A stretch of DNA of 64,000 bases from Polytrichum commune (GCA_950295325.1 OX485804.1:22568001-22632000), one strand, 5' to 3'; counted from the stretch's first letter, positions 11,501-22,415 are shown. Notes: generated from the sequence alone by a model not told the origin. Translations and numbers: made by a program.

Positions 11501-14500
11501 CTGATCTTACCACTATTAAAGAGTGTTCTTAATATTTACTGATGTTTGGGGTTGGTTGGTGGTTTGGCAGCTGCAACTGTGGGCCTTGCCGGAAGGCAGA
11601 TGGGAAGACCCCAACAGGTCAGTTGGTTGGCACTGCACGCAGTGCAGGGTTTATGAATGCGCATGACTTTCTGGTGCACCTAGAGACTGGTGAGACACCA
11701 GCTGTGATTGCCCGACGGAAGGAGGGGCGAGATTGGACCAACTGTGGAAGGTTCCAATGCGAGGTTGGGTCTGACGCCTCTGAAGAAGGTGTATCCTCCG
11801 GTGAGGAGGGGGAAGAGTTTACCCTGAATGCAGAGACGAGTACGCAGCTACATGGTGGGAAACTTGGCATGAAGCATGTGAGGAGATTAGTTGAGGTATG
11901 TCTCTCTACCTCCCTTACAATCAAAGTGCAGGTCATCTGAGAACATACTGAATACTGTGAGAAATGCATGCAAAAGTTGTCTATCTGTTGATGAGGATGT
12001 GTTCAAGGTGCACCCTTCAAACAATTGGAGTGTTCTAAGTAATGCACCATTTATAATTGGGTTATATTCACCTGTTCTTCTTGTATGCTCTTCAGCTTAT
12101 TGACCTACTATGCTATAAGTTTGTTGGCATTTGTGTGGTAGAGCTCTACTTACTGTGTTGTATTTACTGGCACAGCAGTCGCAGAAAAGGAAGCGGGGGG
12201 GCATGCGTGGAGCGTTGCCTCCAAAGTCAATTCCATGCCAAGCACCCTCATCATCTGCACGTGTGAATGATATTATTGCCAAACTCAAGAACCCTGTGAA
12301 AAGGCCTAGCCCCAGTGTTCCAACCAAGACAGATGAGGTGCACATCATGCCAAAGCCAGAGCCCATGGAGGAGGACTATGCAGGAGAAAAGTTGATGCAG
12401 GATAGAGTCAGCAATGGCTCCATGGTTAAACGAGAATGGGAGGAGGTTGACGGCCATCAAGTTGGGGTGTCTAATATGGAATTTAGGCCACCTAAAAGGA
12501 TGAAACGGGGAGGTGTGGAATCTGGCTATCATTTAGGTATGCAACTTTGAATCCAGTTCATAATGGGCTGGTGGTTATTGTTCTGCAATTTCGTTTCCCA
12601 CATTTGTGTATGTTCTACCTGTTTTTGTTTCCCTTCAAATATTGAACAGTTGTTGGGGAGCTGAATGATATTCTTATGTGGTTTTCATCTCCTTTTCGTT
12701 GTGTCAGGTGCTCAAGGTTCAGTTCATGAGGTTGGTCGTGCAAACCAGGAACCAAATGTGAAGAAATCAGATTGTGGTATTGCTGCAAGTACATCTCCTG
12801 GGTCCACGTCACTGAGTGCTTCAGCTGAACTAACTGAGCTGCTTGATAAAGTGGCAAGACGTGGCCAAGAAATGCCTTCTGGCTTGGACAGTGAGCTCAT
12901 CTTAAAGACAAGAGGAGTGAGTGTCCTCCGCGGTCCCAAAGCTGGGCTATCGAATCTTCACAGTCAAAAGGCACCTGAACACCGAGTGATGGTGAGTGCA
13001 ATCCCTTGATGGCCAAAACAGGTGGCTTACATTGTGTTTTACATTGAGTAACATGGGATTCTTTTAGACCCATGTTAAAGTAAATGATTTTCCATTCTCA
13101 AGCAAACCCTAAGTAAATAGTAAATGGTTGTGCAGGAACCCCCAGGTGACTCTCAAGGAAATGAGTATCGCATGAAACTGAAGTCTGCACTCGCAGAAGC
13201 CTTTGATGAGAAGGAGTTACAGGAATTGAGTGAACTTGCTGAATGTCGCAAACCTCTTCAACGGATGCGCCAGATGCGGGGTCGAGTGGTTGATGTGGTA
13301 ACTACTGCTGAGGGTCTTTCTTACATGGATCATCACCAAGGTACAGCACCCCCCTTCTTCATGTTCATCTTTTTCTTTTTTCCCTTCTGTTGGTTAAGGT
13401 GGAGCTGAGTCTTGTGGTTCTAGCACAGGTCGATTCTTGTTATATTATTGACATGTGAAAGGGTACAGACTTTGCAGCAAGGCTGGCGGAAGCAGTCTGT
13501 GCATCAGAGAAGTTGGCACTATTGCGTGGATTTTTCTTCTGGCTTCAGGTACATCCCAAACCCTTGATTACCTGTAAGGAGTATCTATCAGGAGATGCTT
13601 GATAGTATTCTCTAAACCCTAACGATTTGCTTGATTTAATTTCCTAAGTCAAAGGCAAAGAGGTCAGTGTAAGGGCAGCCTATTCCTGTTGGACTCATCA
13701 GGCGTCCTTTTGTCTGTGCAGCATTCGTGTATGGAGGGTGCTTTCCGACCTTGGAGCCCACAAGCAGAGCCCAAAGTTCAAAGTGGGGATTGCATTGAAA
13801 CTGACGGTCCAGAATGCCAGGTGTCCACCAGCATCCCTTACCAAGACAATGATGTTGTTCTGGTTAAGTAGAATGGGGATAGTTGTCACAACATTTCATG
13901 TTGGCAGGAAAGCTTGATTTAGGCTGACAGATCTGTCTGTCCTCTTTGCAAACTGCCTTCGAATGTCCCCGGCATGGCCAAATCTTAACAACATTCTGTG
14001 GTGTTTGTGTATAGGTAACCGCTGTTGTTGTTCAACTAGATGAAGGGAAGGAGGTCCAACGCCATCGGCGTAAGTATGTGAAGAGGCCTCCGCGACTTGA
14101 AAAGAGTTTCAGTGAGCTTCTCCAAGTAGAGAAGAGCCCTAAGGCTTTATTGCCAACACTAGACAAACATCAGCCAGTTAAGTCGAGGACGAGGAAACAA
14201 TCAAATACCCAAGCGGAATCCAATTATCGGGTGGTCCTGTGCTTACCTGCTCCAGCACTATGCAAGGTACTTGCAAGTCGCTAATTGATGCTTTAATGTT
14301 ATGCAATTTCTGACAAAAAGATAGCTGGTTTTATGTAGTTTGTGACAAGTATTTCCATGAAACCTGTCTCGATGTTTAGATATCTCTGGAAGATGAATTA
14401 TAGGATGTAATAGTAGGGGAATGACAATCTTGAATTGGTGCTGTAAAATTGTGGTGTTCAAGGATGGCAGAGTTCATAGCCATTTATGATTCTTTTTTAT

Positions 14501-14520
14501 CTCCTGTGTGACAGGTTTAG
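8514..14520 (+). CDS. zf-4CXXC_R1 (CDCA7/R1-like) zinc-finger nuclear protein, nine exons
   Basis: Inferred exons are 8514-10288, 11571-11895, 12176-12536, 12708-12991, 13136-13340, 13469-13548, 13722-13862, 14015-14266 and 14515-14520. All have GT-AG borders and phases that join, giving about 1142 residues. The cysteine-rich domain runs from residue 532 (CHWCRQKT) through CRECTIHYCGPC, WLCPKCRNGCGPGC and, across the first intron, CNCGPCRKADGKTPTGQL. This is the zf-4CXXC_R1 fold of CDCA7 and monoamine-oxidase-A repressor R1 proteins, which act on chromatin in the nucleus. The loop between the second and third CXXC pairs is short compared with true CDCA7, so it may be a plant class II relative. 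The N-terminal 450 residues are low-complexity, with Ala7/Pro6 runs at 214-226, an acidic Ser/Asp/Glu stretch at 453-475 and repeated VKxEP motifs. The last exon may instead read through to a stop at 14281-14283. Confidence is high for the domain and moderate for distal exons. Confidence 0.85.
10276..11470 (+). repeat. Tandem repeats in intron 1 copying the exon 1 splice-donor region
   Basis: The exon-end and donor words GCTGTGACAACTG|GTATGTGG at about 10276 recur, diverged, at about 10563, 10799 and 11104. The intervals are about 287, 236 and 305 bp. Each copy is followed by the same blocks: a ...TCCAC-TCTGCATCTT segment, a GTGT-CACT-GATCCTGTAG segment, a GTTGAAAAA-TT-CATTTCATCTA segment, and a CATGATCAGAGTAG segment. 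Three extra donor-like sites thus lie inside the intron. Confidence 0.85.
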
Positions 14521-15079
14521 CCAGTGATTGGGGATGTTGGTTTATGTTTTGTGTTATGGCAATAACACCTCGATCTCATCAACTCACAAGGGTGAGCATT
14601 GTATCAAGTAGCAACAGTCTGTTGCGGATGTATTGTAGAAACAATTTTTTGTCCTCAATAGCTTACCCCAGCAGTTGTATAGTACAGCTCAAGATTCTGA
14701 GCAATTTTCTTTTTTGGATAAGAAACTGAACAAAAGACGTGAAGGACCATCAAGGAGTAAATTCTGTAACCTGGGTCCATTTTTTCCTTGTAGCTGGACG
14801 ACAGGAGCATAGCATAAAAGATGAGACAGTAATTTTCTCACCAGCGGTTTACATTCAGTGAACCTGTTGATATCATTGTATAGGTTTGTCACCGCCCAAT
14901 TGTTTAGCGGCATGAACTCGTCTTGTTTCAGAGGCTAGAGTTCTCCATTATTGGGAGCCTTAAGATTTTTGTTGCTTGCAACTTCCCGATTTCTTTCCAT
15001 CCATCTGTAATGTGTGACATGTGCAAGCAATTGAATATTTTGGAGCTTGCCCTTGATGACATTGCATGAATCATGTAGG
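14521..15079. other. Downstream flank of the zinc-finger gene
   Basis: AT-rich sequence with no further recognisable exon; probably the 3' untranslated region and spacer. No polyadenylation site could be fixed. Confidence 0.35.
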
Positions 15080-15433
15080 TTAGCATGACATATCTCCGTT
15101 TTTGGACATGTCTCCTAAGGGCTAGCATTTTGCTTCTTTCCACTCTTCCATCAACTCCCTCTTCATACTTTGAAGCTTTGTCAACATGCACACACAAGTC
15201 GTACAATTTCTAGACATTCCAATTGTTGTGAGAATCCGTTTTTCAAGCAATTTGGACATCTATTTTGCACTTGCTACATCCAACTGAACAGCATGTAGGT
15301 TTCTTGAATTCATTGATTTCTCTCTGAATAAATGCAGATTCACAGAAGTGTGGTGGTAAGACTGAGCAATGATGCCGGCCTTACTATTGAGACTGAACTT
15401 GTATACATCTGGGAACTGGAAGATCATACAATG
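15080..15433. repeat. Dispersed repeat, copy 1 (pairs with 24637-24957)
   Basis: About 350 bp match the block at 24637-24957 in the same orientation. Shared words include AACTCCCTCTTCATACTT, CAACATGCACAC, AATTGTTGTG and GCATGTAGGTTTCTTG, followed by TGCAGATT and TTGA(G/A)ACTGAACTTG. Both copies lie a few hundred bases beyond the end of a gene. No coding function was recognised; it could be an old retroelement tail or a segmental duplicate. Confidence 0.75.
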
Positions 15434-15785
15434 GCCGTGCTTTTTATTAGCAAATGTATGTATTATTATGAAAGGACACTCCTGAGTTTCTCAAGGATCA
15501 CTTATCTAGGATAATTATGAAAATCAAGGTTTTAGTGGGTTCAAAGTTGACATTCTCCATCTCAATTTCCAGTGGGAGAGTTTAGATATTGAAGGTGAAG
15601 TGGCTGAAGTCTTAATGGAGGATGGAAGTGAAGTTTGTGTTTTATTGCAGGTAATGACTGGTTGAAAATCTTGGTTGATTTTGATTATCGTGTGGATGTC
15701 TTTGGCACCTTACATACTGCTGCCAAATTGCTTAGTATGTTGAATGCGTTGTTTATGATGCTCAGAATTTTAGCGATCACCTGTA

Positions 15786-16283
15786 GGGCCACTTCACACA
15801 CGAGCCAAGAGCCATGACCATGAAATTGTGAGAGCCCAAAAGAAAGTGTCCATAGGCCGTCCCAACACACCTCCAACATCATGTAGTGTGGTCACGGATC
15901 CTAAGTGCAGTGTGAAGCCGTATGTGACCGGGCCCTCAACCAAATGCTATTTCAATGAATTTCTATTCATGCGGGTCCTCACGCATGATAAAATAGAATA
16001 AATCAGCGCTTGTGAGCATTCGGAAAGCCATGGTTTCCCAATTCTATGTTAGACCTACCTCCAAAAGGTGGTTTTTGACAATAGTCCAAGTGACCATGAA
16101 ACATGATCCATTCGATGCCATGTGGGAATCCATGTGGACTTTACATCCATCTTGCATTCACATACTCCTTCGGTCCCTCAAGCGTAGTGTGAAGTGAACT
16201 TGGACCGGCTCCGCCTTTTCCACCAATGAGAGTGCTTGAAGTGTAATGGTCATGGGCTCTCAGTCTCGTGTGTGAAGTGGCCC
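15786..16283. mobile_element. ~0.5 kb terminal-inverted-repeat element (non-autonomous)
   Basis: It starts GGGCCACTTCACACACGAGC and ends with the near-perfect reverse complement, CTCGTGTGTGAAGTGGCCC. The arms extend inward about 40 bases (AGAGCCATGACCAT against ATGGTCATGGGCTCT). The flanks are GTA on the left and TTA on the right, so a 3-bp TWA-type duplication is possible but imperfect. No transposase is encoded. Related ends occur at 5952, 20791-21854 and 33091-33204. Confidence 0.85.
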
Positions 16284-16363
16284 TTAGATCGATCCTGCCC
16301 ACCTTCCAATTTGTGGAAATTGTATAACATTGAGTGAGGAAATAGTTTTAGCAATTGACTATA

Positions 16364-18454
16364 CAGTCTAACCTTGATAATGTCACCCTTGTTAATGGGA
16401 CACCTTGATACTGTCACCTAAAAGTTTGAAACCGATTTTCTTAGTGTAAAACTCCCTCGTTATTATCCCTATCACCCTTGTTAATGTCACTATTTTTTTC
16501 CAAAATCCGTAGTGTAAATGTGATAATATCAAATATGGATGGATTGTATGTGATGGTTGGATGTATGGATTGTATGTGATGGTTGGATGGACATATTGTA
16601 GTAGCCAAAAGGGTCATGAGCCACCCCTGTGATAAATGCAATGTTATTCAAAGGGTCATGAGCCGCCTCTGTGCACCAACCCTGAACGGTGCTGTCTATA
16701 CACGGCACTCAAAGGTGTTGTCTTTGACGGTGCTGCCAAGACTTCTTGGCCTCTATGCACCCCACCTTCCGTCACATGTGTTCACCTATGTGTCTTTGAG
16801 GGTTTCAGCTTGTGTGAAGTAATTTAGGATGTTAAGTTCTACGGTTTAGCTGAGCTAGTACAGAGAAGTGTCGACTTAAGCTAAATTAGTTCAATTGGTT
16901 TGCAATGTAGAAATCTCAAGATATGTGGCACGGTCTTCACTGTTTCTATAGTCAATAGTCGCATAGGAGAATCTAGTAAGATCATAAGTGTTAGCCGCTC
17001 ATCCTAAGTGGGCATTCAATTAGGAACAATCTTCTAGATTAGTTAGTCAAGCTCATAAGTAGAAACAATCTTCTAGGTAGGTTAGTCAAGCTCATAAGTA
17101 GAAACAGTCTCCTAGGTATATAATGAACCATTGGGGCTTTGCACTAATATCTCAGGGAAGGAGCGATTGAAGCTTGTCTTCATTCACAAATCAACACGTC
17201 CCAGATGCTTTCCTCGGAAGTTTGATCCAAATAGTATAGTACACTATTATTCTAACAATTCAGCCTGGATGAATGGTGATGTTTTTACACATTGGGTGAA
17301 GAGTGAGAACCGAAGAATGGCATTGCAAGATAGAAAAATTTGCATTATTATGGATAATGTAGGAAGCCATGATATTCATGGTGAGGTCAAAAAAGTTATA
17401 GATGGATTTAATGCGTTTGTACTCTCCCATATCACTATCTTGTTTCTTCCACCAAATGTGACTTCAGTTGTTCAGCCTTTGGATCAAGGAGTGATTGCAG
17501 CATTCAAAATGTGCTATAAACGCAAGCTTGTTGCCTGGACTTTGCAACAAATTGATAACTCAAATGAAGATTTGGGGAAACTGAATGTTGATCTATTTCA
17601 AGCAATGCTATGGTGTGTGGCGGCATGGCATGAATTAGATGATCAAACCATTAGAAATTGTTGGAGAAAGTCTGCCATATTGCCTGCAGCGTGGAATGCA
17701 GATATCAACAATTCTGATGAACGTATGAAGTCCAAAATGGAGGAAGCAGCTTTGGAATTGGGCAATCTCATCGCCGCATTGAATTTGGGTTTGGATGTTG
17801 AAGGCAAGCCTATAGAAAAGCTTAGTCCTTTAGAGTACATAAACATGGAAGGTGAAGATAATTTTGAGGTGGAATATTCTACTGAGGAGCTTGTGCAATT
17901 AGTGCAAGATGGCGAACATGTACTTGATTCCATGGAAGAAGACCCATTGATTGTTGATAGCAATGATGATGAGTCTAAAGTAGTGAAGCTAAGCGATGCA
18001 CAAAAATATGCTAAAGATGTTTTGAATTTTATGGCTAGCCAAGGTTCTCAGATTTTCAACACTCATGAGTTGTTAGGAATGGAAAACATCCATGACAAAC
18101 TCATTAGAATTGGTGTTGGACATTTAACATCACTAAAACAATGTGACATTAGAAGCTTCTTTGTCTCTAGTGAGAGGTCTTTACCTGATCTCAATGACAC
18201 ATTGTGATGTGCTCATGTTGTTATTCACAATTTTGAATTATATTTTACATTCAAAAACATTGAAGTCTTGTGTTTGTTTTTTTTTTTAATTTTTTTTTTA
18301 CATTGTAATTTCATTTTGATTTTCTACCTTTTTTTTTTGATAATATCACATTATGCACAAATCTTCAAAATGTGACATTATCAAATATGTCACACCTTGT
18401 TTATATCACACTTTATGGTGAAACGGATGGTGTGATATTATCAAGGTTAGACTG
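16364..18454. mobile_element. Tigger/pogo-type DNA transposon (Tc1/mariner superfamily), 2.1 kb
   Basis: The left end CAGTCTAACCTTGATAAT and right end ATTATCAAGGTTAGACTG are exact inverted repeats. Both are flanked by TA (16362-16363 and 18455-18456), the target duplication of this superfamily. The words (TG)TCAC and TAATGTCACC repeat just inside the left end. A transposase remnant fills 17131-18207. Internal short direct repeats at 16533-16588 and about 17030-17116 mark later local duplication. The intact ends suggest a fairly young copy, although the gene is broken. Confidence 0.92.
17131..18207 (+). pseudogene. Tigger-type DDE transposase remnant, N-terminally truncated (358 codons)
   Basis: The frame carries the C-terminal half of a pogo/Tigger transposase: KSTRPRCF (20-27), SAWM (44-47), IIMDNVGSH (72-80, second catalytic Asp at 75) and FLPPNVTSVVQPLDQGVI (105-122, third catalytic Asp at 118), then an acidic tail. 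The N-terminal helix-turn-helix DNA-binding region and the first catalytic Asp are absent. Between GKERLKLVFI and HKSTRPRCF the usual connecting segment of the family is missing, which points to an internal deletion. A family member would normally be about 450-550 residues. It sits inside a 2.1 kb element with intact ends, so it probably cannot move itself but could be mobilised from elsewhere. Confidence 0.85.
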
Positions 18455-18513
18455 TAGATGGTAAAAATTGATGAAAGTTGTCTGACAATGTCTTGCTATG
18501 GGCTCTGTCTTGC

Positions 18514-18834
18514 CCAGTGTATATGTTTGACAAAGTGTTTACAAGTTTTTGACATTTGACACGCCAAAACTTGCATAAAAATAAAATGCACGTCAATTGC
18601 CATGCATGATTTAGATTTTGACATATAGTGTGACTTGTTAAGAAAAAAACCATGTGTCAATTGACATTTTAGAAATTTGAAATGACACATACTACTAGGC
18701 ATGTGACATTGAAGTGACATTTTAGAAGAAAATGTAGATGTCAATTGACATTCATTTTCGTTTTTGAAAACGTCACTTGACACTTTAGATTTGAAGTTGC
18801 ATGTCAAATGAAATTTGTCAAACATACACATTGG
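18514..18834. mobile_element. MITE with CCAGTGTATATGTTTGACAAA ends
   Basis: Left end CCAGTGTATATGTTTGACAA and right end TTTGTCAAACATACACATTGG form an inverted pair of about 22 bases. The same six bases, TCTTGC, flank both sides, consistent with a target-site duplication. The interior repeats the palindrome GTCAATTGAC several times. A second, inverted copy lies at about 31201-31535. Confidence 0.85.
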
Positions 18835-18920
18835 TCTTGCCCTTTAGGATGGTTGCCAATGAAAGGGTCTTGTGAAAAATTGCTTCTTATAGATTAGTCA
18901 TTAATTCATTCAATTGGGTT

Positions 18921-19918
18921 CCACTACAGTATGGTTTATGGTATCTAGTGTCACTTACTATTCGGAGTTACGCATTGCTATAACATTTTATTGTCGATGT
19001 AATTTTTTACCAAATAAAGATGTTAATGCTATATATTGTTCTCCCTCTTTAGTATGACACGTTTGGGAAACACAAAAAAGTTGTATTATCGAGATGTTGT
19101 CTTCTCATTAATATGACAAATGGCAAAAAGTTGTTGTATTATTGAGGAAATACGAAAACATAAGTAATATGGGCTTAAAAATATATATAGAGTTTAAGCA
19201 ATATAGGCGGTATGAAATGATAACTTATAACTCCAAACAAATACAAATAATCTCAAGAACTCTTGAAATAGGAGTCCAAAGATCTTTGGTGTTGCCTATC
19301 CAAGTTAGCAATTGTCATCTTATCTAAATTTCCTACTAACTTTTGCACACTAATAATTTCATTAACACCAAAATATAAAGAGTTCTCTAATGAGAAACTA
19401 GACAATAATGATGCATGACGTTTAGCATCAAGATACTGGTGATACTATATCACCATGAGTACAAGGCAACATACTTGGAAGGAGGCCCTCTAACCCTAAG
19501 CATGTCCATTCTACACTAGTAACCCTAATTATCATTAACTTCCCAATGATAAGTGAAGTTCCCAAGTAGTTCCCAAATGAAAATGGGTGTATTTTAGATG
19601 TACGTAACATAGATGAAAAGAATTTCAGCATTAACTACCTCTTTAATATGACAAAATGGAGATTTTAAATGTCGCATTATCGAGTGTTGTAATCATATAA
19701 AAGAGGGAGTTTTAAACTAAAAAGTTTGGTCTCGCAAAACTATGTCATAATATCAAGGGTGTTGTATAAACGAGTGTCATATTAATGAGGTTAGACCATA
19801 GTGTCCAAACAAACCAATTTTGCCTTTGTTGGTAAGAAATGAGATCCATAGTAGAAAGTTATAGCACAATGTAAATCCAAATAGTAAATGACATTAAATA
19901 CCATAAATGGTGTAGACT
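18921..19918. mobile_element. MITE of the CACTAAATA family, split by a nested insertion
   Basis: The left arm (18921-18985; TATGGTATCTAGTGTCACTT, then GGAGTTACGCATTGCTATAA) and right arm (about 19850-19918; TTATAGCACAATGTAAATCC, then AAATGACATTAAATACCATA) are long inverted repeats. They match the arms of the compact element at 31590-31826. The ~760 bp between them is a different element at 19036-19798. Confidence 0.75.
19036..19798. mobile_element. Pogo-like non-autonomous element nested in the 18921 MITE
   Basis: Ends TTGTTCTCCCTCTTTAGTAT and ATATTAATGAGGTTAGACCA form an imperfect inverted repeat, each flanked by TA (19034-19035 and 19799-19800). The right end and its neighbour, with ...AAACTCCCTC..., resemble the left end of the Tigger element at 16364 (GTCTAACCT-ATAATGTCAC). 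It is thus probably a deleted relative. It carries no transposase. Confidence 0.7.
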
Positions 19919-20101
19919 AATTTGTGGTCTCTCATATGTTAATTTTGGAGTTAGAGAAACTAGAGAAAGTAAAGTATGTGTTAGAATAGGTGTAGTTGAC
20001 TGCTTAGGTAAGATCAGTGGGGGCCCAACACAAAGAGCACGATAACTATGTGTAGAAGAAACCAAATTAAAGTATATGGGTCATAACATTTCTCAACGAT
20101 G

Positions 20102-20200
20102 TGGGCCCCATAATATAACAGTTGGATGTTGGGAATTGAGTTAAAATTTGAGTCTCCCCACACAACTTTTCGAGCATCCGACTATTATATTATGAGGGCC
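20102..20200. repeat. ~100 bp foldback element
   Basis: TGGGCCCCATAATATAACAG-TTGGATG (20102-20128) is nearly the reverse complement of CATCCGACTATTATATTATG-AGGGCC (20175-20200). The two 26-base arms have few mismatches and a loop of about 46 bases. Confidence 0.75.
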
Positions 20201-20790
20201 AATTGAACAAGCACTAAGGTGTTGAATAATGTTATGGTCTTATGTGGATATATCTTCTTATGTGTGAGTGGCATGTGGCAAGGCTTGAATCAATAACAAC
20301 CACCAAAAGGACATGTGTTGAAAGGAAACTAGATCATGCGCTCAACATAAGTTAATTGTTCTAGGTTTGATAATATACATAATTTGGAAGGCCTATGCAG
20401 TCGTTTAGAATTTATAATATTTATTTTGGAATCTTATATCTTTTGCATCTCAACTTCAATTATGAAACTTGAGCTGGCAACCTATGTGATTCTCAATTGC
20501 TCACAGGTGAGACAATTCATGATCCAATCCAGTGGCATGCAAAGTTTGTGGAGTTGGAAGTGCTTCCAAACATGACCACATTAACAACATGTTAGAGCTA
20601 AAGTGTAACACTCACCCACATAAACAACTTGATCACAATATAAGTATGTTGCTTAATACAATATAGTATACACTTATTTTATCTAAATGAAATATCTAAA
20701 TTTCTCAAAAATGATGAAAACTTTTTGCAAGTCTAGGATCATGCTATTGTGGGCATTTCCAACTCCATAATTCTATCAGTGACATGCAGT

Positions 20791-21854
20791 GAGGGCCACT
20801 TTTCACTATGGGCAAGGGCCATGACCATGACATCGACGGCTGTGGAAACTCATTCAAAGGTTGTACCATGGAAATTTGAAATAGAAATTTGATGTGGTCT
20901 TAGGCCTTCAAGTGTAGTGTAAAGTACTATGCAATTGGGCTCTTTAACCCTTAATTTTCTGGTGCATATTGTGGTTTCAATAGATCATCTAAAAAGTAAG
21001 CCATCTAGAGCTCAATTTTTATTGTGTGTAAACGAAAAGTTGTTGCTAATCAGTTTATGATCACATAATACGGTAGAAATATTTAGAATTTTTTTGGTGA
21101 TGTGTTTAAATTTGATTTTGAATAATTAAACTTCAAGAAATTACGATAAATATATATAATAAAATTACAATCCAAGCTTTCAAGATTATACTAAGAATAG
21201 ATATATAATTTGAGGTTAGAAAAAGAGTCCATAGAAAATTGACAATTTTGCATCAAAATAATATGACAAATGTTATATATAGAAATGTATCAACAAAGGA
21301 AAATGTTAATTCTTGACTTCAAAATTTTTTTGTGTACAATTATCTTTTCATATTGGAATGGGATCATTGCCATTGACAAGAAAATTTCACGAGGAACACA
21401 ATGATACATGTTGTGACCTTCCACCTTCTTTTCGGATGAGTTTGCCTTCAAAGGCCATTCATAAGCCCAAAATGGGTCTCTCAGGAAGGTAAGGGCTAAG
21501 TGAATGCTTTTTCAATATAAATTCTATCAATGTGCCCCCCTTTACATAATGAGAGCTTTTTAACAAATCAAGGGTTGCGAGATTTTGAACTCCCACAGTC
21601 TCCTGCATTTGAATTAGATCCACCTCTTTGAGGTGGACTCAACACAAGATATAGTAAACCTTGAAACAATTATCATTGCATGCCATGGAGAACTCCATGT
21701 AAGTTTGTAATATCCCTTCAAACTTCCTTGGTTCTTTAGGCCTTCAAGCACTAGTGTAAAGTGAAGTGGGACGGTCGCAACATTTCCACCAATAGGGGAT
21801 TTTAGATATCAATGATCATGATGAGCCCTTGAGCCCTAGTGCAAAATGCCCCGG
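20791..21854. mobile_element. ~1.06 kb relative of the GGGCCACTTCACAC element
   Basis: The left end GAGGGCCACTTTTCACTATG with GGCAAGGGCCATGACCATGA faces a right end containing ATCATGATGAGCCC-TTGAGCCCTAGTGCAAAATGCCCC. Subterminal blocks (GGCCTTCAAG-TAGTGTAAAG at both ends, GACGGTC and CCACCAAT near the right) match the elements at 15786-16283 and 33091-33204. The AT-rich interior has no ORF of note. Confidence 0.65.
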
Positions 21855-21861
21855 AGCCCAA

Positions 21862-22190
21862 ACGCCACATTTAACGATACCCATGTTGCTAGGGTAGAAT
21901 GGGAGTGTACGAATGTTGTATGGGTTTCTAAGTTCAACCCGTGTATCAACTAGGACATGTGTATGGGTATGAAATACCGATCCGATTGGTATTATCGTAT
22001 CCTTCAATACCCATATTGATACCCACTTGATAGTTTCACATATAGCATTGCAAAGATCCATGGTACCACATTTATACCCTTGGACAATACTACGAGAGTA
22101 TTTCCATTACAAATACCCGCCGGGTATCAGAACCTAGTTCCGTTTCAATACCCTTACCCGGTACAAAAGACGATACCCGCGCAACCGTAC
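21862..22190. repeat. Cluster of ATACCC/GGGTAT motifs upstream of the 22416 gene
   Basis: At least eleven TACCC or GGGTA words occur in both orientations within about 330 bp, for example ATACCC, GGGTAT and GATACCC. The cluster sits just 5' of a GC-rich promoter. It may be the remnant of a foldback element or a set of protein-binding sites; the sequence alone does not decide. Confidence 0.5.
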
Positions 22191-22199
22191 GGGAGTATA

Positions 22200-22415
22200 T
22201 GCAAGCCCGACTCTGTTCCTACCGCCGGTCGCCCTGTTCCATGTATGGGCGACCATCGGTCGGGGGAGGAGTAGCGCTTTGGAGCATTCACCCCCGTAGC
22301 TCACTTGCGATTGCGCGCGCGCGAGAGAGAGAGACAAAGCTAGACTGGAATCCCAGGTCTCGGAAGGATTTCGCATCGACATCATCAACTCGGAGTACCT
22401 AATCATCAAGGCACC
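22200..22415 (+). promoter_or_regulatory. GC-rich promoter/leader of the small complex I-like gene
   Basis: Composition turns CpG-rich about 200 bp before the ATG at 22416. It includes a (GC)n(GA)n stretch at about 22311-22333. The start context GGCACCATGG is a strong plant initiation context. Confidence 0.5.
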
